NCBI GenBank assembly: GCA_003169675.1
Contig: PNAT01000176.1
Location: 1-36,328, forward strand
DNA: 36,328 nt
Reading direction: 5' to 3'
Source of the DNA: Acidimicrobiaceae bacterium
GTDB taxonomy: Bacteria; Actinomycetota; Acidimicrobiia; Acidimicrobiales; RAAP-2
Part shown: piece after piece, positions 1 through 10,277 of the stretch
How the letters are laid out: each line of letters begins with the position of its first letter
How positions within the stretch are numbered: the first letter of the stretch is position 1
The notes under the pieces: generated by a model
What the model saw: the letters and a program-made list of their open reading frames with translations, nothing else
Databases searched by the model: none
Told to the model about the DNA's origin: nothing
Program-made: the position numbers and the translations under genes

Positions 1-159
1 CCCGGCCCCATGGTGCGCGGGGTGGAGATCGCCTCGGATGTGGCAGACCTGCCCCGGACGGTGGTCACCCAGCAGGTCACCAACGGTGTGGCGGTGCGCA
101 TGGCCATCCTCTTCCTGCTCCTAGGTGGGGAATGGCCCGGAGAGGAATTCAATGGCTGA
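1..159 (+). CDS. pyrB: Aspartate carbamoyltransferase catalytic subunit, C-terminal end (partial)
   Basis: The frame is open from base 1 to the TGA at 157-159 and encodes the last 52 residues of a protein that begins outside the window. The segment [15 protein letters not shown] is the typical C-terminal helix of aspartate carbamoyltransferase, which condenses carbamoyl phosphate with aspartate in the second step of pyrimidine synthesis. The next gene, pyrC, encodes the following enzyme and starts inside this gene: its ATG at 152 overlaps the pyrB stop by 8 bases, so translation is probably coupled. The ribosome binding site for pyrC (GGAGAGG, 139-145) lies within pyrB coding sequence. Identification rests on a short tail plus context. 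Confidence 0.85.
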   Translation, partial: PGPMVRGVEIASDVADLPRTVVTQQVTNGVAVRMAILFLLLGGEWPGEEFNG

Positions 160-1474
160 CGCCACCCTCGTCATCCGGGGCGGATCGGTGGTCGGCCCCG
201 AAGGCGTGCGTCGCCTCGACGTGGCCATCAACGGGAGCGCCATTGTGGAGCTGGCCGACTCCATCGACCCGCCGTCGGGGGCGACGGTGCTGAATGCCTC
301 GGGGTGCCTCGTCGGGCCCGGCCTGGTGGACCTGCACACCCACCTGCGCCAACCCGGTCGGGAAGAAGCCGAGACGGTGGAGAGCGGTGCCCGGGCCGCT
401 GCGCTCGGTGGGTACACCGCTGTGGTGGCCATGCCCAATACCGACCCGGCCATCGACTCGGCCGGCGTGGCCCGCGACGTGCTCGCCTTGGGACGTGACG
501 CCCTGGCCGACGTGGCCGTGGCCGGAGCGATCACGGTGGGGCGGGCCGGCACTGCGCTGGCCCCCATGGGCGAGTTGGCCGCGCTCGGGGTCCAGCTCTT
601 CACCGATGACGGGGCGGGGGTCCAAGACGGTGCCCTCATGCGGCGCGCGCTGGACTACGCCAAGGGCCTCGGGGTGACGCTGGCCCAACACTGCGAGGAC
701 GAGTGCCTGGCCGCCGGTGGCGCCATGCATGAGGGCTGCTGGTCCAGCCGGCTCGGATTGCCCGGCATTCCCGCCGCCGCCGAGGAATTGATGGTGGCCC
801 GCGACATCCAGCTGGTTCGCCTCACCGGCGCCCCGGTCCACTTCCTGCACCTCTCGACAGCTGGCTCCGTGGAGCTGGTCCGCCGCGCCAAGGCGGAAGG
901 CCTGCCCGTCACCGCCGAGGCAGCGCCCCACCACATGCTGCTCACCCATGCCGAGGTGGCCGGCTATGACCCTGTCTTCAAGGTGAACCCTCCGCTGCGG
1001 ACCGACGACGACGTGGCCGCCGTGGTGGCCGGTCTGTGCGACGGCACCATCGATGCCATCGCCACGGACCATGCACCCCACGCGCCCGAGTGCAAGGACG
1101 TCCCCTTCGATCAGGCGCCGCCGGGGATGCTGGGTCTGCAGACCGCCCTGCCCATCGCCTGGGAGGTCCTCTCGCCGGCGCTCAGTCCTGAGCGCATCTT
1201 CGCCCTCATGAGTGTGCAGCCGGCCACCATCGCCCGCTTACGCGTGACCGACAACCGGGTGGCGGGGCACAGCGCACAAGGAGGGCCGCTCGAGGTGGGG
1301 GCGACGGCCAACGTGTGTGTCTTCGACCCCACGTCCTCGACGGTGGTCGATCCGGCCCGCCTGGCCAGTCGGAGCCGCAACACGCCCTACGCCGGCCGCA
1401 CCTTCACCGGGGCCGTGCGCCACACGGTTCGGCGGGGAGAGCCGGTGGTCATTGACGCCGTGGCGCAGCGGTGA
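152..1474 (+). CDS. pyrC: Dihydroorotase (class I)
   Basis: A 440-residue amidohydrolase that cyclises carbamoyl aspartate to dihydroorotate. The metal-binding HxH lies in HTHLRQPG (His62 and His64), and the catalytic Asp is in ATDHAPH (about Asp306). FTDDGAG near residue 150 carries the Asp that replaces the carboxylated lysine in class I enzymes. An in-frame ATG at 125 is possible, but ATG 152 is preferred: it has GGAGAGG six bases upstream, and [11 protein letters not shown] is the usual family start. It overlaps the end of pyrB by 8 bases and the start of carA by 4 (GTGA), which points to a tightly coupled operon. Confidence 0.96.
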   Translation: MADATLVIRGGSVVGPEGVRRLDVAINGSAIVELADSIDPPSGATVLNASGCLVGPGLVDLHTHLRQPGREEAETVESGARAAALGGYTAVVAMPNTDPAIDSAGVARDVLALGRDALADVAVAGAITVGRAGTALAPMGELAALGVQLFTDDGAGVQDGALMRRALDYAKGLGVTLAQHCEDECLAAGGAMHEGCWSSRLGLPGIPAAAEELMVARDIQLVRLTGAPVHFLHLSTAGSVELVRRAKAEGLPVTAEAAPHHMLLTHAEVAGYDPVFKVNPPLRTDDDVAAVVAGLCDGTIDAIATDHAPHAPECKDVPFDQAPPGMLGLQTALPIAWEVLSPALSPERIFALMSVQPATIARLRVTDNRVAGHSAQGGPLEVGATANVCVFDPTSSTVVDPARLASRSRNTPYAGRTFTGAVRHTVRRGEPVVIDAVAQR

Positions 1475-2571
1475 CGCCGGGGGTGCGGGCACCGGCCCTC
1501 CTGGTGACGGCCGAAGGAAGCGTCTTCGCCGGTGAGGCCGCCGGAGCGGCCCTGCCCATCGCCACGGGTGAGTTGGTGTTCAACACCGCCATGAGTGGCT
1601 ACCAGGAGGTGATCACCGACCCCTCCTATGCCGGCCAGGTTGTCTGCTTCACCAACACCCACATCGGCAACTACGGCACCAACGCCGAGGACGACGAAGC
1701 GGCCGTGCCGCGGTGCCGGGGCATCGTGGTCTGCGACCTGACGACCGAACCATCGAACTGGAGGTCCACCGAGGGACTCGAGCCGTTCCTCATCCGCCAC
1801 GGCATACCGGCCATCACGGGAGTGGACACTCGGCGCCTGACCCGTCATGTGCGCCGGGCCGGGGCCGTGCCCTGCGCCTTCGGGACGGCACCCGAGCACG
1901 AACTGCACGCCGCGGCAACTTCGGCCCGCGGCACCGACGGCATGGACCTGGTCTCAGAGGTGACCACCGCCACATTCAGTACCCATGGGGACGGCGCGCT
2001 GCGGATCGTCGCCTTCGATTTCGGCGTGAAGTCCACCATGGTGCGCCAGCTGGCCCAATTGGGCACGGTCACTGTGGTGCCGGCTGGGACTTCGGCCGAC
2101 GAGGTGCTCTCCCTTGATCCCGATGGAGTCTTCCTGTCCAATGGACCGGGCGATCCCGCCGCGCTGGGTGGACCGACGGCCACCGTGGCCGACCTGGTGG
2201 GCCGGGTCCCCATCTTCGGGATCTGCCTCGGTCACCAGGTGCTGGCCACGGCGCTGGGAGGCTCGACCTACAAGCTCCCCTTCGGGCACCACGGGGCCAA
2301 CCACCCGGTGCAAAGGGTGGCCACCGGTGAAGTGGAGATCACCAGCCAGAACCACAACTACGCCGTGGCAGCCGACTCCATCCCCGACGCCCAGGTCACC
2401 CATATCAATCTCAACGACGGGGTGATCGAGGGGTTCCGCTCGCTCACGACCGCCGCCTTCTCGGTCCAGTACCACCCCGAAGCCGCGCCGGGGCCTCACG
2501 ACGCGCGCTACCTCTTCGGAGAATTCCGCGATCTCATGCACGGTCAACCAGCCGGCGCCGGATCACGCTGA
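1471..2571 (+). CDS. carA: Carbamoyl-phosphate synthase small (glutaminase) subunit
   Basis: A 366-residue glutamine amidotransferase subunit that releases ammonia from glutamine and channels it to CarB. The N-terminal CPSase small-chain domain covers about residues 10-150 ([15 protein letters not shown] is diagnostic). The class I amidotransferase domain follows, with SNGPGDP, the nucleophile Cys252 in GICLGHQ, and His335 and Glu337 in QYHPEAA completing the triad. The GTG start at 1471 overlaps the pyrC stop as GTGA; the first conserved residues follow about ten codons later, so this start fits. carB begins 25 bases downstream. Length is normal for the family. Confidence 0.97.
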   Translation: MTPGVRAPALLVTAEGSVFAGEAAGAALPIATGELVFNTAMSGYQEVITDPSYAGQVVCFTNTHIGNYGTNAEDDEAAVPRCRGIVVCDLTTEPSNWRSTEGLEPFLIRHGIPAITGVDTRRLTRHVRRAGAVPCAFGTAPEHELHAAATSARGTDGMDLVSEVTTATFSTHGDGALRIVAFDFGVKSTMVRQLAQLGTVTVVPAGTSADEVLSLDPDGVFLSNGPGDPAALGGPTATVADLVGRVPIFGICLGHQVLATALGGSTYKLPFGHHGANHPVQRVATGEVEITSQNHNYAVAADSIPDAQVTHINLNDGVIEGFRSLTTAAFSVQYHPEAAPGPHDARYLFGEFRDLMHGQPAGAGSR

Positions 2572-2596
2572 GCCGGAAGCATTCGAGGACATCACC

Positions 2597-5500
2597 GTGC
2601 CGCGCCGCGCCGACCTGAAGACGATCTTGGTGATCGGCTCCGGTCCGATCGTCATCGGCCAGGCCTGTGAATTCGACTACTCGGGCACGCAGGCCTGCCG
2701 GGTGCTGGCCGAGGAGGGGTACCGGGTGGTTCTGGCCAATTCGAATCCGGCCACGATCATGACGGACCCCGGCACGGCAGACCGTACCTATGTCGAGCCG
2801 CTCGACCCCGAGGTGCTCACCGCCATCATTGAGAAGGAGCGTCCGGACGCCCTCCTTCCCACCCTGGGAGGCCAGACGGCGCTCAACCTGACCATGCGCC
2901 TGGTCGAGCTCGGCGTCCTCGAGCGATTCGGCGTCGAGGTCATCGGTGCTCGCCCCGACGCCATTGCCACCGCCGAGGACCGGGACCGTTTCAAGACGGC
3001 CATGGAAGACATCGGCCTCGAGGTGCCACGCTCGGGATTTGCCCACTCCCTGAGCGAGGCCGAGGAGGTGGCCGAGGAGATCGGCTTCCCCATCATGGTG
3101 CGGCCCAGCTACATCCTGGGTGGCAAGGGCACCGGGATCGCCCAGGATGCCGAGGCATTCACGCAGTTGGCCTCCGAAGGTCTGGCGGCCAGCCCGGTCG
3201 GGCAGATCCTGGTCGAGCAGTCGATCGCCGGCTGGAAGGAATTCGAGCTCGAAGTCATGCGCGACGGAGCGGACAACTGCGTGGTCGTCTGCTCCATTGA
3301 GAACTTCGATCCCATGGGTGTGCACACCGGCGACTCCATTACGGTGGCTCCGGCGCAGACCCTGACCGACGTCGAGTATCAGGCCATGCGCGACGACGCC
3401 TTCGCCTGCCTGCGTCGGGTGGGGGTTGAGACGGGCGGCTCCAATGTGCAGTTCGCGGTGGATCCAGCCACGGGGCGACGGGTCATCATCGAGATGAATC
3501 CCCGGGTCTCACGGTCCTCCGCCCTGGCCTCCAAGGCCACCGGATTCCCCATCGCCAAGATCGCCGCCCGCCTGGCCGTCGGGTACCACCTCGACGAGAT
3601 CCCCAATGACATCACCCGGGCCACTCCGTCCTCGTTCGAGCCCACCATCGACTATGTGGTGACCAAGGTGCCCCGGTGGGCATTCGAGAAGCTGCCGGGC
3701 GCCGATGGCCGGCTGGGCACGCGTATGCAGTCGGTGGGCGAGGTGATGGCCATCGGGCGCACCTTTTGTGAGTCGCTGCAGAAGGCGCTGCGTTCTTTGG
3801 AGCAGGGGAGGGCGGGCCTCAACGCCGACCCGGCCGAGACCGCTCTCGACGACGTCGGATCGGCCGACCTCCTCGATCGGGTGGCCGTAGCCACACCCGA
3901 GCGCATCTTCGAGATTGAGGCCGCGCTGCGCCGGGGGACGAGCGTGGCCGAGGTGGTGGCACTAACCGGTATCGACCCGTGGTTCGTGCACCAGATCGCC
4001 CGGATCAGCAAGGAGCGTGCGCGCATCGCACAGGCTCCTTCCTTGGACCGGGCGGGGTACCGGCAGGCCAAGCGCATGGGGTTCTCAGACGCGCAGTTGG
4101 CCTACCTCCGAGGATCCTCGGAGTCAGAGGTGCGGGCGGACCGTCTGGCTCTCGGCGTGCGCGCCACCTTCAAGACGGTGGACACCTGCGCGGCCGAGTT
4201 CGAGGCCTTCACGCCGTACCACTACGCCACCTACGAGGAGGAGGACGAAGTCCGTCCCTCCGCACGCGAGCGGGTGATCATTCTCGGTTCGGGCCCCAAT
4301 CGCATCGGCCAGGGAATCGAGTTCGACTACTGCTGTGTGCACGCGTCCATGTCATTGCGGGACGCCGGCTACGAGACGGTCATGATCAATTGCAACCCCG
4401 AGACGGTGTCCACCGACTACGACACCTCGGACCGCCTGTACTTCGAACCGTTGACCGCCGAGGACGTGACCAACGTGCTCGAGGCCGAACAGGCGGCCGG
4501 CGGAAGGGTGGTGGGGGTCATCGTCTCTTTGGGGGGACAGACACCGCTCAAGTTGGCCGGTTCACTGCCGCCGGAGCTCGTGTTGGGGACGAGCCCGGCG
4601 TCGATCGACCTGGCCGAAGACCGGGAGCGCTGGAACTCGTTGTGCGCCGAGTTGGAAATACCCCAACCGCCCGGCGGGACGGCGACCACCACACCCGAGG
4701 CGCTGGCCATCGCCGCCCAGGTTGGCTACCCCGTCCTGTTGCGGCCGAGTTACGTCCTGGGCGGACGGGCCATGGAGATCGTCTATGACGATGAGGGCGT
4801 GCGACGCGTCATGCGCACCATGGCGGGTGTGCTGGCCCGAGAAGGTGGCGTGACGGCCGAGCGTCCTGTCCTGGTCGACCGATTCCTGGAGGACGCCATC
4901 GAGGTTGACGTGGACGCCGTGCGCGACTCATCGGGTGAGATCCTGATCGCCGGGGTGATGGAACACGTCGAAGAGGCCGGCGTGCATTCGGGTGACTCGG
5001 CCTGCGCGTTGCCGCCGCAGTCGCTCAGCGACGACATCCTGGCCAGCCTCGACCAGCACACCCGGTCGCTGGCCGAGGCCCTGGAAGTGTGCGGGCTGAT
5101 CAATGTGCAGTTTGCCGTCAAGGACGGCCAGGCCTACGTGCTCGAGGCCAATCCCCGGGCCAGCCGGACCGTGCCCTTCGTGGCCAAGGCGACCGGAGTG
5201 CCGCTGGCCATGGTGGCGTCGCGGTTGATGGTGGGGCAGACGTTGGCCGAGCTGCGCCACGAAGGTCTGCTCCCGGCCAACGTGATCGGCCAGGTGCCCG
5301 CCCTCGACCATGTGAGCGTGAAAGAGGCCGTCCTGCCCTTCGACCGCTTCCCCGGGGTCGATACCCTCCTCGGACCCGAGATGCGCTCGACCGGTGAGGT
5401 CATGGGGGTGGACATCACCTTCGGTCTGGCCTTTGCCAAGAGCCAGATGGCGGCGGGGACACGCCTGCCCGATTCGGGCACGGTCTTCCTCTCCCTGGCC

Positions 5501-5899
5501 GACCGGGACAAGCCCGCCGGTCTCGGGGTGGCCCGGTCCTTTGCCGCCTTGGGCTTCTCCATCGCCGCCACCTTGGGTACGGCCGGGTACCTCCGATCGG
5601 CAGGACTGACCGTCGACACGTTGGTGGCCAAGGTGGGCGAGGAAGGCGTGGCCTCGGATGCGGTGGATCTGATCGCCCAGGGCAAGGTGCAACTCGTCGT
5701 CAACACGCCACGTGGGTTGGGTCCGCGTGCCGACGGTCAGCACATCCGGATGGCCGCCGTGACTTACCACGTGCCCTGCCTCACCACGTTGGCGGCGGCA
5801 CGGGCGGCTGCGGCGGGAATGGCCGACGCGCGAGTCCATCCATTGGTGGTGCGACCGTTGCAGGACCTCCACCTCGAGCTGGGGCGGCCGGTTCGGTGA
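2597..5899 (+). CDS. carB: Carbamoyl-phosphate synthase large subunit
   Basis: A 1100-residue enzyme that makes carbamoyl phosphate from bicarbonate, ammonia and two ATP. The family duplication is clear: the first ATP-grasp half covers about residues 1-400 ([18 protein letters not shown]), an oligomerisation region 400-550, the second ATP-grasp half 555-940 ([20 protein letters not shown]), and an MGS-like allosteric domain from about 950 to the end ([17 protein letters not shown]). Both metal/ATP motifs, [18 protein letters not shown] and [18 protein letters not shown], are intact. GTG 2597 is preceded by GAGGA at 2585-2589. The stop overlaps the pyrD start by 4 bases (GTGA). The product feeds both pyrimidine and arginine synthesis. 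Confidence 0.98.
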   Translation: MPRRADLKTILVIGSGPIVIGQACEFDYSGTQACRVLAEEGYRVVLANSNPATIMTDPGTADRTYVEPLDPEVLTAIIEKERPDALLPTLGGQTALNLTMRLVELGVLERFGVEVIGARPDAIATAEDRDRFKTAMEDIGLEVPRSGFAHSLSEAEEVAEEIGFPIMVRPSYILGGKGTGIAQDAEAFTQLASEGLAASPVGQILVEQSIAGWKEFELEVMRDGADNCVVVCSIENFDPMGVHTGDSITVAPAQTLTDVEYQAMRDDAFACLRRVGVETGGSNVQFAVDPATGRRVIIEMNPRVSRSSALASKATGFPIAKIAARLAVGYHLDEIPNDITRATPSSFEPTIDYVVTKVPRWAFEKLPGADGRLGTRMQSVGEVMAIGRTFCESLQKALRSLEQGRAGLNADPAETALDDVGSADLLDRVAVATPERIFEIEAALRRGTSVAEVVALTGIDPWFVHQIARISKERARIAQAPSLDRAGYRQAKRMGFSDAQLAYLRGSSESEVRADRLALGVRATFKTVDTCAAEFEAFTPYHYATYEEEDEVRPSARERVIILGSGPNRIGQGIEFDYCCVHASMSLRDAGYETVMINCNPETVSTDYDTSDRLYFEPLTAEDVTNVLEAEQAAGGRVVGVIVSLGGQTPLKLAGSLPPELVLGTSPASIDLAEDRERWNSLCAELEIPQPPGGTATTTPEALAIAAQVGYPVLLRPSYVLGGRAMEIVYDDEGVRRVMRTMAGVLAREGGVTAERPVLVDRFLEDAIEVDVDAVRDSSGEILIAGVMEHVEEAGVHSGDSACALPPQSLSDDILASLDQHTRSLAEALEVCGLINVQFAVKDGQAYVLEANPRASRTVPFVAKATGVPLAMVASRLMVGQTLAELRHEGLLPANVIGQVPALDHVSVKEAVLPFDRFPGVDTLLGPEMRSTGEVMGVDITFGLAFAKSQMAAGTRLPDSGTVFLSLADRDKPAGLGVARSFAALGFSIAATLGTAGYLRSAGLTVDTLVAKVGEEGVASDAVDLIAQGKVQLVVNTPRGLGPRADGQHIRMAAVTYHVPCLTTLAAARAAAAGMADARVHPLVVRPLQDLHLELGRPVR

Positions 5900-6837
5900 A
5901 CGGGGATCCGGCCGATCTGGCCACGCAGGTGGGATCGATCAGTTTGCCCAATCCGATCATGACGGCGTCGGGCACCTCGGGCCATGGTGCTGAGCTCGGC
6001 GACTACGGCGCACTGTCTGCTCTCGGTGCCGTGGTGGTCAAGTCGCTCTCGGTCAATCCATGGCCCGGCAATCCCGCGCCGCGGGTGCATGAGGTCGGCG
6101 CCGGCATGCTCAACAGCGTGGGGCTGCAGGGTCCCGGGCTGGCCGAATGGCTGGAGCACGACCTCCCCGCCCTCAGAGACTCCGGGGCGCGGGTGGTCGT
6201 GAGCATCTGGGGGCGGTCGGTGGCCGAGTACGCCGAGGCGGCTGCCCTCCTGGGGTCGGTCGGAGGAGCGGAGTCTCCGATCGTCGCCGTCGAGGTCAAC
6301 GTGAGCTGCCCCAATGTCGAGGATCGGTCACGGATGTTCGCCCACTCGGCGTCGGCCACATCCGACGTGATGGCAGCTACGGAGTGCGGCCGGCCCAGGT
6401 GGGCCAAGCTCAGCCCGAATGTGACCGACCTCATCGACATCGCCGCCGGCGCCCTGGCCGGGGGAGCGGACGGCCTCACCCTGGTCAACACCCTGCTTGG
6501 GCTGGCCCTCGACCTGGACACCGGTCGGCCGGTGTTGGGCGGAGGGGGTGGGGGATTGTCCGGAGCGGTCATGCACCCGGTGGCGGTGCGGGCGGTGTGG
6601 GAATGCCGGGGCGCCTTTCCCGAGGCCGCCATCGTGGGTGTGGGCGGAGTCGGCACTGGCCTCGATGCGGTGGAGTTCCTCATGGCGGGGGCGGATGCGG
6701 TGCAGGTGGGCACGGCCACGTTCCGTGATCCGCGGGCGCCGTGGAAGGTGCTCCGGGAGGTGGCGGACTGGTGCCACACGAACGCCACGTCCATCTCAGA
6801 GTTGCGAGACAAAGCGCGCCGAAGAGTTGCCTCATGA
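5896..6837 (+). CDS. pyrD: Dihydroorotate dehydrogenase, class 1B-like catalytic subunit
   Basis: A 313-residue FMN barrel protein that oxidises dihydroorotate to orotate. [15 protein letters not shown] and [13 protein letters not shown] resemble class 1B enzymes, and NVSCPNV contains the class 1 catalytic base Cys138. The C-terminal FMN phosphate site is GVGGVGTG...[11 protein letters not shown]. It has no N-terminal membrane helix, so it is not class 2. GTG 5896 overlaps the carB stop, and the pyrF ATG overlaps its own stop (ATGA). Class 1B enzymes normally pair with PyrK, an FAD/2Fe-2S electron-transfer subunit, often encoded next door; no pyrK is present between pyrB and pyrF here. The class assignment is by motif resemblance only. 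Confidence 0.93.
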   Translation: MNGDPADLATQVGSISLPNPIMTASGTSGHGAELGDYGALSALGAVVVKSLSVNPWPGNPAPRVHEVGAGMLNSVGLQGPGLAEWLEHDLPALRDSGARVVVSIWGRSVAEYAEAAALLGSVGGAESPIVAVEVNVSCPNVEDRSRMFAHSASATSDVMAATECGRPRWAKLSPNVTDLIDIAAGALAGGADGLTLVNTLLGLALDLDTGRPVLGGGGGGLSGAVMHPVAVRAVWECRGAFPEAAIVGVGGVGTGLDAVEFLMAGADAVQVGTATFRDPRAPWKVLREVADWCHTNATSISELRDKARRRVAS

Positions 6838-7688
6838 GGGAGCACGAGACGGGCGACAGCTTCGCAGTGCGCGTGGCCGCCGCGGTGCGGGCCACCGGGC
6901 CGCTCTGTGCCGGCATCGATCCCTCGGGCGAGTTGTTGCGGGACTGGGGCCTCGGTGACGACGTTGCCGGACTCAGGGAGTTCTGCCACATCTGCGTCGA
7001 CGCCTTCGCCGGGACCCTCGGCGTGATCAAACCTCAGGTCGCCTTCTTCGAGCGGCACGGCTCGGCCGGGATGGCTGAACTCGAGCAGTTGATCCGAGAG
7101 GCTGGCCAGGCCGGACTCATCGTCATCGCCGATGCCAAACGCGGCGACATCGACTCGACGGCGGCGGCGTACGCCGACGCCTGGTTGGGATCGGGCAGCC
7201 CGTTGGCCGCCGACGCCGTGACCGTGCATCCGTACCTTGGCCTGGCTGCCCTGGCGCCGATGATCCATTTGGCCGGGCACAACGGAAAAGGGGTGATCGT
7301 GGTGACCCGCAGTTCGAACCTCGAGGGCCGGGCCCTGCAGGAGGCGTTGACCGCCCAGGGGCCTTCGGTTGAGGAGTCTCTGCTGGCGGAGATCGCGGCG
7401 TGGAACAAGGCGGGCACTGTCCCATCGGGCACGGTGGGCGCGGTGATCGGGGCCACGTTGCCGAGGTCGGCATTTCCGTTGTCCCAGCTAGGGGGGGTAA
7501 TTCTGGCTCCCGGGCTGGGGACCCAGGGTGCCCGGCCGGCGGATGTGGCCGATCGGTTCGGCGACTGTTCCCCCGGGAGCATCTTGGCCAGCTCCTCGCG
7601 ATCGCTGCTGGCGAACGGTCCGGACCCCGCCTCCCTGCGCAAGGCGGCGGCGGCATTGGCCCACGAGTTGTCGACGCTGATGGGCTGA
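6834..7688 (+). CDS. pyrF: Orotidine 5'-phosphate decarboxylase (type 2)
   Basis: A 284-residue decarboxylase catalysing the last step to UMP. The catalytic charge network is visible as VIADAKRGDIDSTAAAYA, with Asp100, Lys102 and Asp105; the extended ...STAAAYA form marks the actinobacterial/myxobacterial type 2 family. CAGIDPS near residue 25 and PGLGTQGA near 225 are the substrate and phosphate-gripping segments. The frame is open upstream to 6741, but ATG 6834 overlaps the pyrD stop as ATGA and gives the normal family start. It is the last gene of the pyrimidine operon; the next gene has its own promoter. Confidence 0.96.
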   Translation: MREHETGDSFAVRVAAAVRATGPLCAGIDPSGELLRDWGLGDDVAGLREFCHICVDAFAGTLGVIKPQVAFFERHGSAGMAELEQLIREAGQAGLIVIADAKRGDIDSTAAAYADAWLGSGSPLAADAVTVHPYLGLAALAPMIHLAGHNGKGVIVVTRSSNLEGRALQEALTAQGPSVEESLLAEIAAWNKAGTVPSGTVGAVIGATLPRSAFPLSQLGGVILAPGLGTQGARPADVADRFGDCSPGSILASSSRSLLANGPDPASLRKAAAALAHELSTLMG

Positions 7689-7726
7689 GGAAGGCAAACG
7701 AGCGTGAATGGTCGCGAGAGAGGCGC

Positions 7727-7738
7727 TATGGTCTCGCC
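7727..7738 (+). promoter_or_regulatory. Leaderless promoter of mihF
   Basis: TATGGT at 7727-7732 matches the TANNNT -10 consensus and ends exactly 6 bases before the mihF ATG at 7739, so transcription should begin at or next to the start codon. GTGAAT at 7704-7709, 17 bases upstream, shares only the TGA core of a -35 box. There is no Shine-Dalgarno sequence. The same geometry recurs at priA, def and fmt. Confidence 0.6.
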
Positions 7739-8056
7739 ATGCCGCAACCCCCCGCACTCACTCCCGAGCAGCGCGCTGCTGCACTCGAAAAGGCCGCCAG
7801 GGTTCGCCGTGAGCGAGCCGTGGTGAAAGAGAAGCTCAAGAACGGCAACATCACGTTGTCCGAGCTCCTCACGCAATCCGACTCCGATGACACCGTCGGC
7901 AAGATGAAGGTGGTCTCGGTCTTGGAGTCCCTGCCCGGTTTGGGCAAGGTCAAGGCGCGCCGGATGATGGAGACCGTCGGCATCAGCGACAGTCGCCGAC
8001 TGCAGGGCCTGGGCGCCAAGCAGCGCGAGGCGCTGCTCAAAGAGACTGCACACTGA
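7739..8056 (+). CDS. mihF: Integration host factor, actinobacterial type (mIHF)
   Basis: A 105-residue basic DNA-binding protein of the actinobacterial IHF family, unrelated in fold to proteobacterial IHF. It bends DNA, organises the nucleoid and supports phage integration in relatives. LESLPGLGKVKARRMMETVGI near residues 60-80 is the helix-two-turn-helix core that resembles ribosomal protein S13. LTPEQRAAALEKAARVRRERA forms a charged N-terminal helix. The frame is open far upstream, but ATG 7739 gives the family start and follows a -10 box by 6 bases. It sits before gmk and rpoZ, the conserved actinobacterial order, and ends 13 bases before gmk. Confidence 0.95.
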   Translation: MPQPPALTPEQRAAALEKAARVRRERAVVKEKLKNGNITLSELLTQSDSDDTVGKMKVVSVLESLPGLGKVKARRMMETVGISDSRRLQGLGAKQREALLKETAH

Positions 8057-8069
8057 GCCACTGATCTTC

Positions 8070-8630
8070 GTGCTCATCGGCCCCGGCGGGGTCGGGAAGG
8101 GCACGCTGGCGGCCGAGCTGGTCGCCCGAGACCCGTCGATCTGGCTCAGCCGGAGTTGGACCACTCGAGCACCGCGGCCGGGCGAACGCGAGCGCGGGGC
8201 GTATGTGTTCGTCGACCGAGACGAGTTCGAGCGGGTGGTCGCGCAGGGTGGGTTCTTCGAATGGGCCGAGTTCCTCGGCCACCTCATGGGTACTCCCATC
8301 CCGAACCCCCCCGAGGGAGCCGACGTGCTCCTCGAGATCGACGTGCAGGGAGCCGAGCAGGTGTTGGCCAAGCGGCCCGATGCCACAGTGATTCTGCTGC
8401 TCCCACCTTCCCTCGAAGTGCAGGCAGCCCGGCTGGCTTCCCGCGGTGATGACGGGGCGCACATACGCCGGAGGGTTGACCAGGGCATCTTCGAGGTGGA
8501 GCGGGGGCGCACCATTGCCCATCACACCGTGGTCAATGACGAGGTCGGTCAGGCCCTGGGTGAGCTGACCGCTATAGTTGAACGGACCCGAACGGCTGCT
8601 CAAGGCGCCGCGAAACCGGAGGACACCTAA
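8070..8630 (+). CDS. gmk: Guanylate kinase, divergent form
   Basis: A 186-residue P-loop kinase that phosphorylates GMP to GDP. The P-loop is GPGGVGKGT (residues 4-12), where most family members have GPSGVGKST or GPSGVGKGT. TTRAPRPGE and the Tyr of AYVFV (GMP site) are kept, and LLEIDVQGA is intact. The second GMP-site motif reads GHLMGT instead of the usual GxxYGT, so the tyrosine that contacts the GMP phosphate is missing. The stretch between that motif and LLEID is about four residues shorter than in E. coli. GTG 8070 has no good ribosome binding site; an in-frame CTG at 8061 is an alternative. It ends as TAATG with rpoZ. Context makes gmk the best name. Confidence 0.87.
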   Translation: MLIGPGGVGKGTLAAELVARDPSIWLSRSWTTRAPRPGERERGAYVFVDRDEFERVVAQGGFFEWAEFLGHLMGTPIPNPPEGADVLLEIDVQGAEQVLAKRPDATVILLLPPSLEVQAARLASRGDDGAHIRRRVDQGIFEVERGRTIAHHTVVNDEVGQALGELTAIVERTRTAAQGAAKPEDT

Positions 8631-9010
8631 TGGCCCAAGGCCGCAACACGCTCATGGACCCACCCATTGAGGATTTGCTGGACAAGGTGGACTCGAAGTT
8701 CACACTGGTCGCGCTGGGTTCGGCCCGGGCCCGTCAGGTGAATTCGTACTACAACAGCCTCGGCGAAGGCCTGGGCAAGGTGGTGCCCCCGCAGGTGGCC
8801 TCCGTCTCGGGCAAGCCTGTCTCCATTGCCTTCGAGGAGATCGCCGCCGGGAAAGCCACCTACATCCGGGTGGACCCCGAAGAGGAAGCGGCGCTGGCGG
8901 CCGCCTTGGCCGAAGCCGAAGCGAGTGCCCTGAACGAGGTTGCCGAGGAGATCGCCCCGCCAACCGACATCGTCGAGGAGCTTGGCGACGAGGACCCGAC
9001 CGCGAGTTAG
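8630..9010 (+). CDS. rpoZ: RNA polymerase omega subunit
   Basis: A 126-residue omega subunit that helps assemble RNA polymerase by clamping the beta' C terminus. MDPPIEDLLDKVDSKFTLV and SARARQVNSYY, followed by KPVSIAFEEIAAGKATY, are the conserved omega core (about residues 9-90). The C-terminal 35 residues are rich in Ala and Glu, as is usual in actinobacteria. ATG 8630 overlaps the gmk stop by one base (TAATG). Purine-rich GGAGGA at about 8619-8624 is the likely ribosome binding site. It lies in the conserved gmk-rpoZ-coaBC order. Confidence 0.95.
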   Translation: MAQGRNTLMDPPIEDLLDKVDSKFTLVALGSARARQVNSYYNSLGEGLGKVVPPQVASVSGKPVSIAFEEIAAGKATYIRVDPEEEAALAAALAEAEASALNEVAEEIAPPTDIVEELGDEDPTAS

Positions 9011-9038
9011 GCGAACTGAGTCGCGGCGGACCCCGCCG

Positions 9039-10277
9039 ATGGCCGAAGAACCGCACATGCGCACGCCCCGGGTCGTCCTCGGTGTCTGTGGCGGCATCGC
9101 CGCCTACAAGGCGGTCGAGGTCTGCCGGCGCCTGGTCGACGAAGGCGTGCACGTCATCCCCGTCCTCACCGACGATGCCCTGCGTTTCGTGGGCGAGCTG
9201 ACCTTCAATGCCTTGGCCTCCGAGCCGGTGCAGCGCTCGCTGTGGGACGAGGACACGCCGATTCCGCACACCCGCCTGGGGCAGAGCGCGGACCTCATCG
9301 TGGTGGCTCCGGCCACGGCCCACACCATCGCCCGCTACGCGGCGGGGCTCTCTGACGACCTCTTGATGGCCACCTTGTTGGCCACCCGTGCTCCGGTGAT
9401 CCTCTGCCCGGCCATGCACACCGAAATGTGGGAGCAGGCGTCCGTGCAGGAGAACCTGGCCACGCTGCAACGGCGCGGCGTTGAGATTGTGCCGCCGGAG
9501 AGTGGGCATCTGGCTGGGGGCGACTCGGGTGTGGGGCGTCTGGCCGATCCCGCCGTCATCGTGGCGCGGGCGCTGGCCGCGCTGGCCGGCATCGTATCGA
9601 GCGACCTGGCCGGCGTGCGCGTGGTCGTGAGTGCCGGTGGGACCCGCGAGCCACTCGACCCGGTGCGGTTCATCACCAATCGTTCGTCGGGCAAGCAGGG
9701 GCACGCCCTGGCCGCGGCGGCAGCCCGTCGCGGCGCCGACGTGACGTTGGTGACCGCGTCGCCGATCCGCTTGGCACCCGATCTCGGGGCGTCGGTGCAC
9801 CGCATCGACGTCGAGACGGCGGCCGACATGGAGCGCGCCCTGGGAGAGGCCTGCCGTGGCGCCGATGTGGTGATCATGGCCGCCGCGGTGGCTGACTTCC
9901 GGCCCAAGGTCTCGGCCGAATCGAAGCTCTCCAAGGAGGACGGCCTGCCCGAACTGGTCCTGGAGCCGACGCCGGACATCCTGGCCGGCTTGGTGGCTCA
10001 GCGGTCCAAAGGTCAGGTGCTGGTTGGGTTCGCCGCCGAGACGCACGACGTGATCAATCGGGCCCGGCGGAAATTGGACCGCAAGGGAGTGGACCTGTTG
10101 GTCGTTAACGATGTCAGTGCCCCCGGTGCCGGGTTCGACCATGACACCAACGCCGTGGCCATCCTCCACGCCGGTGGAGGTACCACCATGGTCCCCTTGA
10201 CCTCCAAGGATGCCGTCGCAAATGCCGTGTTGGACAGTGTGATCGCCCACCAGAAAGAGAACCGGAGCCCCACGTGA
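9039..10277 (+). CDS. coaBC: Bifunctional phosphopantothenoylcysteine decarboxylase / phosphopantothenate-cysteine ligase
   Basis: A 412-residue fusion enzyme for two consecutive steps of coenzyme A synthesis. The N-terminal flavoprotein CoaC domain (about 8-180) begins [16 protein letters not shown] and carries PAMHTEMW, where E. coli has PAMNxxMW; I recall the His form in actinobacterial homologues. The CoaB domain (about 190-400) has [18 protein letters not shown] with [15 protein letters not shown], the SKLSKEDG lysine loop and [10 protein letters not shown]. The frame is open to 8940, but ATG 9039 has GGCGGA eight bases upstream and gives the family start. ATG 9057 is a possible alternative. 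The stop overlaps metK by GTGA. Confidence 0.96.
   Translation: MAEEPHMRTPRVVLGVCGGIAAYKAVEVCRRLVDEGVHVIPVLTDDALRFVGELTFNALASEPVQRSLWDEDTPIPHTRLGQSADLIVVAPATAHTIARYAAGLSDDLLMATLLATRAPVILCPAMHTEMWEQASVQENLATLQRRGVEIVPPESGHLAGGDSGVGRLADPAVIVARALAALAGIVSSDLAGVRVVVSAGGTREPLDPVRFITNRSSGKQGHALAAAAARRGADVTLVTASPIRLAPDLGASVHRIDVETAADMERALGEACRGADVVIMAAAVADFRPKVSAESKLSKEDGLPELVLEPTPDILAGLVAQRSKGQVLVGFAAETHDVINRARRKLDRKGVDLLVVNDVSAPGAGFDHDTNAVAILHAGGGTTMVPLTSKDAVANAVLDSVIAHQKENRSPT

Noticed and set aside
8700-10250. A 516-codon minus-strand open frame opposite rpoZ and coaBC
   Set aside because: Same reason: a shadow of intact plus-strand genes, low-complexity His/Arg/Gly-rich translation, no start signals.
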